Positions 1-9,996 of a stretch of DNA of 29,518 nucleotides are shown one piece after another (position 1 is the stretch's first letter; each line of letters starts with the position of its first letter). The translations under genes were made by a program, and so were the position numbers. The notes under the pieces were generated by a model, which ran no database searches, was not told the origin of the DNA, and saw only the letters and a list, made by a program, of their open reading frames with translations. This stretch comes from Allomyces macrogynus ATCC 38327 (taxonomy: Eukaryota; Blastocladiomycota; Blastocladiomycetes; Blastocladiales; Blastocladiaceae): assembly GCA_000151295.1 (NCBI GenBank), contig GG745332.1:424116-453633 (forward strand), given 5' to 3'.

Positions 1-1918
1 GGCGGGCAGCGACCAGCACCGACCGTGTGGGGCCGCAAGAAGAGGCAGGGCACAGTCAGGCTCGCGGCCAGGAGACGACGCTGGTGAAGACAAATCTTTG
101 GCCACCGCCAACAAACCCCAAGCGACCGGCCAGAATCATGCCCGTGCGCATGTTGGGCGCACCTTCAGCCCAACCGCATCTCGCCCATGCATGATTTCCG
201 AGCAACACCGTCACCACGCCGGCGTGCGCATCTCTTCTCCGCGAACATCCCGGCGCTGCGGCCAACCGTCCTGGGATCCCCGGCATCCATGTGCGTCGCG
301 CTTGTCCCTGAGGATCGTCGAGCCAACGGAAAAAACACATACAGCAGGTTGGTGACGGCAGCCGGCAAACGTCGCGCTGGCGTTTGCCCAGGTCGTCGAG
401 GATCGCAAAGCGGAGAGCACGCTCTGCAGGACGGGGCGCGATCCGGATTTATGGATGGCCGTATCCGTGATGTGGAGCGGGACAGGGGCAAGGTGCGCGA
501 TAGTGAGCGCGTGCCGATAGAGATCAAAACAACAATGTCGACGGGCAGGCAAACATCAGAGGCGTGCACACCGCCATCATCAACTCTGGCAGCGGCCCGA
601 CTCATCCAGCCCCAGTGCCCACCAAGCGAACAAGCGGAAACGGGAGCCAAACCATGCGCAGGCCGAGCACGTTGCAGGCGGTGGCGAGTCCCTCGCACAC
701 GTGGGTCGCGCCCCTCTTTTCGAAACGTGCACGCCGCTGCAGGCAAACGCGATCAATCGCCTCCAGGGTCGGCAAGCATTTCGGCACATGCTGCTGCGGG
801 GGACTCGCGTCAACATCGATGGGGTGAGAGCGCACGCACCGATCGAGGGAAGAGCGCGAGTGTCGCTGGTGCCGTGGCGAGTGACGGCCGCCCAAAGTCA
901 GGGCGGGCGAGGGCAGGAGTTGGGCGAAGTGTCGTAGAGGACAAGAGTCGAGAAGAAGCCCCCGTGGTCGAGGTGCGCAAAGGCAGAGAGCGAGCGCTTG
1001 CAGCGCAGAGGGTCCGGGAGGCCATGATGCCGGCAGTCACAAGTCTAAGTGAACAATGTGGGGCCCGGCCAGGTCGTTGGCGCCTTGATGACGAGCTCAA
1101 CGACAAGGTCGCCTCGCGAGTCGCGAGATCAACATCGTTGCGCGCGGAAACGGCGAGTGAGCCAACAAATTCGCGACTGTCTCCCATTTCATAACCGTCA
1201 CACCTGTCAGTCACACGTGAGTGTCTCGCACTGCAGTCGAAGCGACTTGTTGGCCACGCATTCGCCGTCGTTGACCTCTCTCTTTCGCCATTACCCATCG
1301 TACCGGCTTAACAATGTAAGCAGCAGCACCATCACCATCACCACGATCATCACCAGCACGAGCAGCAGCACGGATTACGAATGACGACATAGCGCAACCG
1401 CGCCAGTGTGCAGCAAGTTTCGGAGTCGACTTGACGAAATTTTGGCGAGTTGGTGGTCCGACGCACCCACACGGTCAACGGATGGGAGCCCATGACGACC
1501 CCCTCGCCAAACTCGTCTCGGACCTCTGACCACTGCTTGCCCGCCGCTATGTCGTTTTCCAAACTCGTGCTTGCATGCTCGTTCTGAATTTCCGTCGAAA
1601 TGAACATTTTTTTCTGACTGGATTTCGTTTCCGCCACTTTAGCTATCAACAGTGCGTTTCACCGCGGGCCCGGTCGCCAGATCCGCCCTATTTCACTATT
1701 TCTTCACTGCGCGCTCTCGTCCGTTCCCCCTCGTTGGCCTCTGCTTGTCCGTCCAATGAACTCGACGATTGAACGAGCGACCCACACGTTGTCCAGGTGG
1801 CCGTGGAACGGACGATATGTGCACCAGGAGACTCTCGCTGCTGCCGTTTCCATCACTTTGAGTGACGGAACGGGCCAGCCGAGGGGATTCTCGAAGGACG
1901 ACGACCCATCGATCTTCG
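1..1918. other. No supported gene; upstream region of RPS17
   Basis: I find no convincing gene here. The longest ATG frame (187-1194, +, 335 codons) is Arg/Ser/Ala-rich with no recognisable domain and looks like chance in GC-rich DNA. On the minus strand, short open stretches at about 600-1025 could be joined by a plausible GTGCGT...CAG intron, but the product matches no family I know and runs into stops. A degraded gene is possible. The last few hundred bases should hold the promoter and 5' UTR of RPS17. No tRNA-like clover-leaf or mobile element was recognised. Confidence 0.5.
1320..1372. repeat. CAN-rich low-complexity tract (CAG/CAC/ATC)
   Basis: A short run of CAG, CAC and ATC triplets, upstream of RPS17 and outside any supported reading frame. 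It is a simple-sequence tract with no sign of coding. Confidence 0.6.
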
Positions 1919-2460
1919 AGTGAAACTCCGCTGGGTCCATCAGGACACTGCACGGCGGCCCAAGTGTACTCACCGGTTTTGTTTATTTTGCTCCATGAAC
2001 AGTGGGTCGCGTTCGCACTAAGACGGTCAAGAAGGCGTCGCGCGTGATGATTGAGAAGTACTACCCGCGCCTTACGCTCGACTTCCAGGTCAACAAGAAG
2101 ATCGCGTCGGAGGTGGCCTCGATCTCGTCGAAGCGCCTGCGCAACAAGATTGCCGGGTTCACGACGCACCTGATGAAGCGCATTCAGAAGGGCCCCGTCC
2201 GCGGCATTTCGTTCAAGCTGCAGGAGGAAGAGCGCGAGCGCAAGGACAACTACGTGCCCGAGATTTCGGCGCTTGAGCAGGGCTCGATTGAGATCGACCA
2301 GGAGACGGCCGCGTTGCTCCAGTCGCTCGACATCAAGATCAACAACACCAACGTCAAGACGGTCACTGCCGCCGGCGAGCGCAACAACCGCCGCAACGTC
2401 GTTGGCGCCAACTTCCGCCGCGACCGCGCTGGCCCGCGCCGCCCGCGTGACCAGCAGTAA
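1919..2460 (+). CDS. RPS17: 40S ribosomal protein eS17 (RPS17)
   Basis: Small-subunit ribosomal protein eS17, cytosolic. The product begins [12 protein letters not shown] and continues through the family-typical [31 protein letters not shown] and [20 protein letters not shown]. It is about 152 residues against about 135 in animals and yeast; the extra length is a basic tail ending [14 protein letters not shown]. There is no in-frame ATG in front of GRVRTK: the codon before GGT is GTG at 2002-2004, directly preceded by an AG acceptor. I infer an intron at 1920-2002 (GTGAAA donor, TACTCAC branch-like site, T-rich tract, AACAG acceptor), so AUG is formed from A1919 plus T2003-G2004. Identity is certain. 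The donor and the split start are inference. Budding-yeast RPS17 genes also have an intron at the start codon. Confidence 0.95.
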
Positions 2461-3046
2461 GACGCTGCTGTCGTTGCTGCCTGGGAGTGCGATGAAGACG
2501 TGTGCTGTGCTTTGCCGTCAGTACATGGCTTTTGATGAACCTTTTTTCGCATCTGGTTCCAGTCTCGTTTGCTCTGGGCTTGTCAAATTCGTGTCGTTGA
2601 GATCGTGATCGCCTTGGGAGCATCAAAGCCGCAAAAGGGATCCATTTCTGCTCAGTCGTCGTGCATCGGTTCGAGAAGCGCTGACCAGCACCGGCACCGG
2701 TTCAACATTGGAGCCATCACAGCCCGTCCGTCCGGTCACGCGCGGTGCTCGCTCCTGAATCCAACACGATCGTGCTGCAAACGGCAAGTAAAACTGCGTG
2801 TTCAGCGAGAGATCGGTGAGAGGGGCGATTGCGTCGGTGTCGGTCAAAGACGACGCGCCCATGTGACGGGTCCACGAAGGAAGTTGGTGGCGGCGAAGAC
2901 GAGGTTGGCGACAACGTCTTTCCCGGCGCCTCGCCCGCGCTGGACCTGCGCAACTTGCTGCACCACGACCCCGGCTACGAGTCTACGCCGATCCTCGAGC
3001 CGCTGCAGCACACGCGGCAGGACAGCATCTTGCACGACTTCTAACC
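2461..3046. other. Intergenic; unexplained short open frame
   Basis: Region between RPS17 and the next gene on the same strand. A frame without an ATG (about 2829-3044, +) ends with residues such as LDLRNLLHHDPGYESTP and TRQDSILHDF. Its codon use resembles that of real genes nearby, so it may be the last exon of a small gene or part of a longer 5' leader. I recognise no family and could not find a start or a convincing upstream exon. It ends two bases before the ATG of the downstream gene. Confidence 0.35.
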
Positions 3047-4490
3047 ATGCCGAGCAACGACCGACAGCACCATCGCGACGCCGACCTGTCGACGCTAGAC
3101 TCGCCACACCCGGCGTCGGGCACCATCTCGCACGCGAGCCCGCAAATGCTTGCGGATGGGGCCGACTGCGACGCTCAAGTGCGTTCCTGTTGCTGCTGTA
3201 CGCGGAGAGAGAGATGCATGCTTGCGAAAAGAAATGCGTGCTGACGGACAAGATGTGCATGCGTCCGTAGCTCCGCACAGGTCTCGACCTGATCCAGGCC
3301 GCGTACCACTCGCGCACGGCCGCGCTCGAGGCCGAGGTCGCGCATTACCGACAAGTCGCGGCCGCGCAACGCGCGCGGGTACGCCTCCCCACTCTTCTCC
3401 ACCCACGCACGCTGATTTCTGTGCCGAAACTAACCCCCTCATCTCCCCCGCACCAGATCCAGCACCTCGAAGCCGAATCAACGCAGTTACACGCGACCGT
3501 CGCCGACCTCGACGCGCAACTCTCGTCGGCGCACGCGCAGGCCAAAGTGCTGCGGCAGGCCAAGCACGCGCTCGCCGACAAGTATGCTGCGCTCAAGCAA
3601 ACGGCCGCGCAGCTCGATGCGTTCCGCCGCAATATCCTGCACACAATTGAAACGGCTAACTCGACGGCGCCGCCATCGGTCGTCGACGACTTGTCGCGCG
3701 CGGGGGATAACACGTCCGTCTTGGCGTCGGTATTGCCCGTGGTTGCGCCCGCGGCTGTGCCGGAACTCGCGAAACCGGCCGCAGTGACGCGCGACACGAC
3801 GGTGATCAAGACGGCGGCGACGCGCAGGCATAGCAGTGCGGGGAGACTTGCGGATCGAGATGAGGTGGGGACGGCAGCGCGTGATCGCGCGGACCGTGAG
3901 CGAGAACGTGACCGCGTGGACCGCGAACGGGAGCGCGAGCGCGAGCGGGAACGCGACCGTGAACTTCGCGACCGACCCGCGACGTCTGGCGGGACGGCGG
4001 CAAGGAGGGCTAAGGACGTGACAACCGCGTCGAGGAAACCCGACCGCGAGGTACGCGTTTCGCACACACCCCGCGGCCTATTCCTTCCTTGCCAGTGCAT
4101 TGTAACTTACCCCTCAACGTTCTCCACCAGACCACCATCTCCCGCCCGAGCACCTCGCACGCGTCGCACGCAGCGGCACCCAACTCGAGCACGACCGCCG
4201 ATGCACAGTCGCTCTACCGGAAAATCCGCGACGCGCTGTCGCCCGAGGACTTTGCGCAGTTTGCAAGCACGATCAATGCCTTTAACAGTAACAAGATTGG
4301 CGTCGACGAGACGATCCAGCGCGTCGACCAGATCGTTGCCGACCGGCAACTGTTTGTGCAGATGCGCGCCTTGATTTACCGCGCACTTGCTGAGAGTTCG
4401 CAGGCAAGGTCGACGAGTCAGTTTTCCACGGCGACGGCCGCGGGTGGGGGCGGTGGGGGAGGTTCGACGGTGCAGGCGGGGGTCGCATGA
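3047..4490 (+). CDS. Coiled-coil protein of the At4g15545 type
   Basis: Predicted 397-residue protein from four exons: 3047-3178, 3271-3378, 3457-4050 and 4131-4490; all phases close. After about 44 polar residues comes LDLIQAAYHSRTAALEAEV, then a long coiled coil (about residues 50-140) of the arrangement seen in plant At4g15545-like proteins. A very charged RE/RD repeat follows (about 225-260). The C-terminal domain (LYRKIRDALSPEDFAQFAS ... QIVADRQLFVQMRALIYRAL) matches my memory of the conserved end of that family, in which a basic YxxIRxxLxxExF helix precedes an LF...LIxR helix. The tail is Gly-rich. Molecular function in fungi is unknown to me. Donors are GTGCGT, GTACGC and GTACGC, with CTGAC and CTAAC branch sites in introns 1 and 2. 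Family assignment is moderate; the gene model is strong. Confidence 0.75.
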
Positions 4491-4998
4491 GGGACGAAGA
4501 GGCCTGATGAAGGCGGGTTCGTCAATTTATTTATTCACCCAGAACGAGATTGGTTTACAGGGGTCTGCGCAATCAAAAACCAATTTTGACCAAAGCAGGA
4601 CTCTTCTCGCAAAAGATAATTCCATTTCCAACTCTTGACGGCAGGACTAAACCTGTTTCAGCCGCGTCTTACAACAGCTTGTCGCGCCACGGCTGCTCCT
4701 CGTCGATAATTTGCCGCACTATGGGTCGACCAAGGCATGACAAACCTCACGACACAGCACTCCCGTGCGGCTGCGTCCGTGGCCATGACGGCGCGACGTT
4801 AGTGTGAACGCGCCAAGCCAAATCTTGCGTTTGCCTGGCGGTAGCGGCGGTGCGCGACATTGAACGCCATTGAATGACCTGCGCAAAAACGGTGATAAAT
4901 ACATTGGCCAGGCCACCCACACCGTTCAAAACTGGTACCCAGCATCCACACCCCCGTATGCAAGCCAACAACAATGCAAAAAGAAGGAGCGACAAAAT
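4491..4998. other. Convergent intergenic region
   Basis: The 3' flanks of the coiled-coil gene (+) and the kinase gene (-) meet here. I see only short chance frames, no RNA gene and no mobile element. Confidence 0.6.
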
Positions 4999-7454
4999 TC
5001 ACGGCAAATGCCGAATCAGCGGATGCGCGAGCAACGCCTGCGCCGTCGCGCGTTTCCTCGGGTCCCAGGCGAGACACCGCTCGACAAAATCCAGGACCAG
5101 CGGGTCCACATGGCCCGTCTGGCACAGCTGCGACAACAACGGATGATGCCCCGGCACCATTGGAAACATCGGTTCCATCCACTTGTATACGGGCAACCCA
5201 CGCGCGTCGCGGCCGACCACGTACCCGTACCGCTGCTGGTGCGGTGCCTCCTCAGTCTCGTCCTCTCCAGCGCTGTCATTCGCCTGGTACTCTGGCGGAA
5301 TCGGCGGCACGTCCGGGATCGCCGCGCCCGCTGCGGCCAGCGGGTCATCGCCGACTTCGTCGGCCGGGGTCATGACCAGGTTCTGCTCCTGCGCGGATTC
5401 GAGCCCGACAGCGTCGCCGGACGTGTACCGGTACTGCTGTCCGGGGCGTGCAGGATGGCCGAGGAGTGCACCGAGCGCTTCCGAGTGCGTCGATTTGATC
5501 GAGTCGTCGGCGTCGCCGTCGGCGCCAGGAGTCGGTGGGGTCGGGTCGTCCGGGGCCGGGGTCGTGGGGACGGCGAGTGGGGAGGGGGTGGTGAGGCCGA
5601 GGAGCGAGGAGGTCGGCGAGGTGGGGAGCAGGGCGTGGCCGAATTGCCATCCGGTGCTGACGAGGTCGGCGACGAGTCGCTGCAGCCTCCAGGATTTGCG
5701 CGGTGGCGGGATGTTGATGCCAGCGTACTTGCCCTGTTCCAAGCGATGGTGAGTGAACGTTGGCGACGGAATGGAGCAATGCAAGTAGCGTACCAGGATG
5801 AAGTAGAGCGACCAGACATTGTCGACCTCGCTGAACGGCGGCTTGCCGAGAATCAGCTCGTAGATCGTCGCGCCGAGGGACCAAATGTCGCACGCGCCCT
5901 TGATTTCGACCGTCTGGTTGCCGGCAACGACTAGCGTCGCGAAATGGCACAACGGTCAGAAGGAGGAGCCAACGTGGTCGCAAGCAAAAGAGAAGCGCGT
6001 ACTCTCAGGTGCCAAGTACGACGGCGTCCCCACGACGCGCGCATCGTGCACCTTGCGGCAGCACAGGCCATGCAACTTGGACGAGGAAAAATCAGCGATT
6101 TTCAACACACCGTCCTTTATCATGATATTCGAGCTTTTCTGGAACACGGGGAAAGCGCGTTGAAAATATCAGCGACAAAACGAACAAGCGAGAGTGCGAG
6201 AACGAGCGACAAGATCGGCGTGCGTTCGGTTCGTCGCACAATCTCCGCCGCCATTTACGCCCCCACACCCCAACCCCAACCAACGAGAGCATCGGGTCAA
6301 AACATTCACGCGTGTGGTTCGGAACACGTACCACGTCGCGGTGGACAATGCCGTGCGCGTGCATGAACGCGAGCCCCTGCACCATTTGCTTGATCCAGTG
6401 GGCGAGAATTGGGAGGTCGGCCATGGGCCCGTTGCGCCGGATCCAGTCGGCCAAGGTCCCGCCCTCGCAGTAGTCCATGAACAGGAAACAGTCCTCGTCC
6501 ATGACGTGCGACCCATAATACGAGACAATGTTTGGGTGGTCGACGAGCGAGAGCGCCGCAATCAGCTGCTCAAAGTTGCGCGTGTTGAGGTGCGGGTTGG
6601 CCGAGGGTAGGTGCAGGTGCTTGACGGCCACAGGTACCGGCTGCGCGGGCGGGTCAGGGATGAGGACGCCGCGGTAGACGAGCCCTATAGGGTGGAGAGC
6701 ATGGAGTATCAGCGCACGATCATCCATGCGCATCGGAACAGCTGCAGGCCGCAGCTGGGATGCCGCCGCCAGCGGCAGACGTACCCACGACGCCTTGACC
6801 AATCAAGTTATCGAGCCGCCATCGTAGCCCAACGTCGATCTCGACCTCGTCGCCATCCTCTGGGTCCGCGAGCGGGTCGTCCTCGACATCGGGCGCAAGC
6901 GATGCCCTGGGCTCATCGCCATCGGTGACAGGTTCGGGTTCGGCATCGGCCGTCGTCGTGTTCCGCGGCGTGCCCGGCCACCACAGCCACGGACGGATCC
7001 ACCCGGTTCCGGGCGACGACGCGGACCCGGGCGTCTGCGGCGGACTTGGAGCAACGGCAGCCGGTACATCGGCACCCGACAGTGTCGACCCGGACCGTCG
7101 CCTTGCGGCCGGGTGCGGCGAATGCGACCTCGACCGCGACCTTGACCGCGATGAATGAAGCGTCGCACGCGACCGTGCCTCGCTCGGCGACCGCCCCATA
7201 CGTTTTCGACGGTTTTGCGAGAGGTGCAGGTCCGGCACGTCCTGGCGATAGACAAAGAGTGCTCGCAGGTCGGCCGCGTGCGGCAGCTGGCCGCGGTACC
7301 GCAGCCGCAGCGGCAGGTCGTTGGCATGGTACATGAAAATCGAGAGCTTGAGCAGCGCGAGTTGGAAGAGCTCGTCGTTGGGCTCGAGTGGTGGGGTCGG
7401 CGAGAGCGGTGCGCCCGCCGCGGCGAGCAGTTTCTGCAGCAGGACGCCCGCCAT
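4999..7454 (-). CDS. STE/MAP3K-like protein kinase with C-lobe insertion
   Basis: Predicted 676-residue Ser/Thr kinase from five exons (7454-6785, 6684-6332, 6138-6003, 5930-5794, 5733-4999); all joins are in phase. Residues 1-209 are a non-catalytic region with an RS/SP-rich patch. The kinase domain starts LRWRLDNLIGQGVVG (P-loop, its last Gly codon split by intron 1), then VAVK (K245), MDYCEGGTLADWI, HRDVKSSN (D340, N345), ADFSSSK (D357; DFS instead of DFG), GTPSYLAPEI (384-387) and DIWSLGATIYELILGKPPF. About 180 Pro/Ala/Asp-rich residues are inserted before the last helices (FVERCLAWDPRKRAT, near 648-662). Hinge and APE segments resemble MAP kinase kinase kinases of the Ste11/Ssk2 group, so a signalling role is likely, but the exact orthologue is unclear. 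Start chosen at 7454 (AAGATGGC context); an in-frame ATG at 7670 is less likely. Confidence 0.9.
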
Positions 7455-8264
7455 CTTGGGTGGTCGTGGAGCGTTGGCGCGCCGTTGTGCGGGTACGCTT
7501 GCAAGTTGTCGGTGCTGTTTGCAAAGTCGAGGGACTGTTGGCCCGGGTGTGGTTCTTGTTGTTTGCCGAAGAAGATGGGAGGGAGCGAGGAACAACCGCT
7601 TTGAGGCTCGCGCTGTTGGCTGCTGGTGCACGAACGCGGACGATACGTGTGCACACCGCCGGCGCTCCACCAGAGACTGGGGCCCGGTTAGCGCCCCCTG
7701 TCAGCCATAAAACAAAACAACATATTTATCAGCAAGCAGAATCGTGTCCGCGCATCGTGCCAAAGCAAGAGCGATGCTTTCAGGCGCACAGGTGTGCGGA
7801 AGGGTCGACCGTGAAGTCGGCACGATAAAAAAAATGTCTCATCCAATCTAAATAACGTGTATTGGAGAGCCATGCAGCAACAACAATCGTTGGCGATGAG
7901 CCGTCTCCGTAGAGAAGCAAAGAGCAGACACGGGCACGGGCGGAGACGAACAGGCCAACAGCGACAGAAACGAGAAAACAAACGAAGAAAGAGCAAGGAA
8001 AGCGAGAGCAGCAACAGGAAGAGCAGCAGCAACAGGAAGAGCAGCAGCAACAGGAAGAGCGACAGCAACAAGAGCAACGACGGCAAAGAACAGCATACGA
8101 GGCGCAACAACAACAAGCAAGCTCAACGAAATGGGATCAGATCGGGTAGGGTCCAGCCCCGGCGCGCGCGGACAGTTGGGTGAGGGGTCGGTCGGTCGGT
8201 AGGTCAGTCGGTCGAGCATATCGTAAACGTTCAGCAAAACAACATCAACAACGAGGTCGAGCGT
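7455..8264. other. Intergenic between tandem minus-strand genes
   Basis: Presumed promoter and leader of the kinase gene plus the 3' flank of the PBDC1 gene. It includes a purine-rich repeat tract (about 8005-8070). The Leu-rich minus-strand frame through it (7688-8116) simply translates that tract. Confidence 0.5.
8005..8070. repeat. Short tandem repeat, about 18-nt unit
   Basis: Roughly three copies of a purine-rich unit GAGCAGCAGCAACAGGAA, the first copy shortened, grading into similar AGCAAC/GACAGC sequence. It lies in the 3' flank of the PBDC1 gene, in no supported coding frame. Confidence 0.75.
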
Positions 8265-9479
8265 TCATGGCGCCGTCTCGCCGCCGTTCTCGTTGCCATC
8301 ATCGTCGTCGGGCACAAACGTGTCGTTGAGCCCTTCCCGGTTCCGCGCCGCCTCGAGCGCGTAGAACTGGCCGCGCGATACTATGGAGAATCAATACAGT
8401 CGATTAGCAAACGAGAACGACACGGTCGGCCGCGACCAGGCTTCACCCTTGCGCATGTCACGTACCAACAAACATGTTGGCGTCGCTGTAGTCGTGGTCG
8501 GCACACGTGCGCACCAGCGTGTTCTCGGCCAGGTCGGGAATCTGGCCCTGGAACTCGTCGAGCATGTTCGCCCATTGCCGCTTGACGTTGGGGTCCGCAA
8601 ATTGCGCCGGGTTCAGTGTGCGCAGGTTCAGGGTCGGGAACGTGGCACGCAGTCGCTTGTGCAATCGCGCGTCGTGTCTGGACAGAAACACGTCAGACTA
8701 AGGACTGTCGAATGCTGGCACGGGCACACCGAGCAGAAGGAATAAGAGACGTACGGCGTGAACACCAACCGGCCGCGCTCCACACCGAGCCGTACCGAGT
8801 GGTCAGCCGCAAACGTAATCGCGCGCTGTGCCCACTCGAGCCTCTGCTCGTCTGTCACGGGCTCGGCCTGCTGCTGTTGCCCAGCACTCCATTGCGCCAT
8901 GGCGTGCTCGGCGTCGTGCACTGCCGCGTCGGCGTGTCGCACAGCGTCTGCCATCGCGTCCAGTGGGCTTTCGGGCCGTGAAGCGGCGCGTTGCTTCTTG
9001 GCCGCGCGCTTCTTGCTCTTGCCACTCTTCGGTGCCGGTTCGGATGCTGCTGCAGGAGCCTGTGCCGCTGTAGGCGCAACTCCCGGCCCCACCTCGCGCT
9101 TGGCACCGGCCGATGGCTCGGCCTTGACGGCGGCCACCCATAGACTGCTACTACCCCCTCGGCTCGCCGCGACGGCCGCTGGTGCCGACGGAACGACGTT
9201 GCGTGCCGGCACTGCCACCGCCTTCTTGCGCGGCGCCGGGTCGCGCCCAGCTCTTGCGCGCGCCTCTGTCTTGACCGCGACGACGACTGGTTCTCGTGCC
9301 GGTTCTGGTTCGGCGCGCGGCGCAAACGACGACTCGATGGTCTGAATTTCGCGGTCGACAAGCTTGGGCGCGCGTGCGGTCGCGGCGTGGCGGTAGGCCG
9401 CCTTCTTGTTTGCCGCGTGCCGGTGGTGCCGCGCAGTCGGCGCCGGGTACCATACGGTCTCGTCGTTGATGTCGGCCAT
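8265..9479 (-). CDS. PBDC1: PBDC1-domain protein (YPL225W/Chp1 family) with long N-terminal extension
   Basis: Predicted 350-residue protein from three exons (9479-8755, 8677-8466, 8380-8265); phases close and both donors are GTACGT. The C-terminal part carries the PBDC1 pattern: RLEWAQRAITFAADH, VFTPHDARLHKRLRATFPTL, KRQWANMLDEFQGQI, NTLVRTCADHDYSDANMFV and finally RGQFYALEAARNREGLND, the family signature (QF.A.E.ARNREG). Yeast YPL225W of this family has been described as a dedicated chaperone for eEF1A synthesis, so a cytosolic role at the ribosome is the expected function. The first ~200 residues are Ala/Pro/Arg/Lys-rich and are not part of the yeast protein; ATG at 9479 opens MADINDETVW. 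The reading frame stays open further upstream to 9899, so the start is not fully certain; an internal Met before the domain is another option. Confidence 0.85.
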
Positions 9480-9996
9480 GGTGCTCGGGAGAAGGTGCAG
9501 GTGCAGCGCGGCGGCGGACGGGGCGGCCGACGCTAACATGGAAGCTGTGAGACGTGGCGGCAAGAGAGGGCCGGCTGCAGCAAGTCGCGGTCGCTGGTCG
9601 CGGCGCTGCTGCAGAGTGTCGCTCAAGTCGTGGCGGCCGCGGAGAGAGAGACGCGGCGAGACTGCTGTTGGCGTTGCTGTTGCTGCTGAATGGGAGAAGG
9701 AGAAAAGGGGTTGTTGGCGTTGGCGTTCGCTAAGGGAATGGGCCAGCTTTGGGCGGCGACCAGGAGAGCAAGGAACGCCCGAAAGGCACGGGAGCGCGAA
9801 CAGGCCGCCGCCACTGTGCAAATCGAATCGGTCGATATTATTTATGATGTGTTCCTGGTCCTGCTGCGCAAACGCAACCATTTCTCCATTTGCCCGCAAT
9901 GAATAAAAACGCCCTAAGAATTACGGGACCGGCGGCGCGACAGAGTGTGCGATGGCCGCACCGTTGCCGCCGCGGGTGGCCCAGCTCGAGTAATGC
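9480..9996. other. Intergenic; promoter side of the PBDC1 gene
   Basis: Between the stop of the RRM gene and the start of the PBDC1 gene, both minus strand. The PBDC1 frame continues open through most of it (to 9899), with Arg/Ser/Ala-rich translation that I take as untranslated leader. Nothing else was recognised. Confidence 0.45.

Noticed and set aside
480..610. Minus-strand residues resembling the end of a patatin-like phospholipase (DGGVHASD ... VVLISIGTRS)
   Set aside because: The nucleophile motif GxSxG and the oxyanion glycines were not found upstream, and no consistent exon chain could be built. Probably coincidence, at most a decayed fragment.
187..1194. 335-codon plus-strand frame near the left end
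   Set aside because: No domain, mixed composition and overlapping open frames on the other strand; probably chance.
2002..2004. GTG as the initiation codon of RPS17
   Set aside because: Non-AUG initiation is unlikely for a ribosomal protein, and an AG acceptor sits exactly there, which favours a split AUG.
4870..5934. 354-codon plus-strand frame
   Set aside because: Antisense to the last kinase exons, where the kinase motifs are unmistakable.
7688..8116. Leu-rich membrane protein on the minus strand
   Set aside because: The Leu runs are the translation of a simple purine-rich repeat; there is no start context, partner exon or family.
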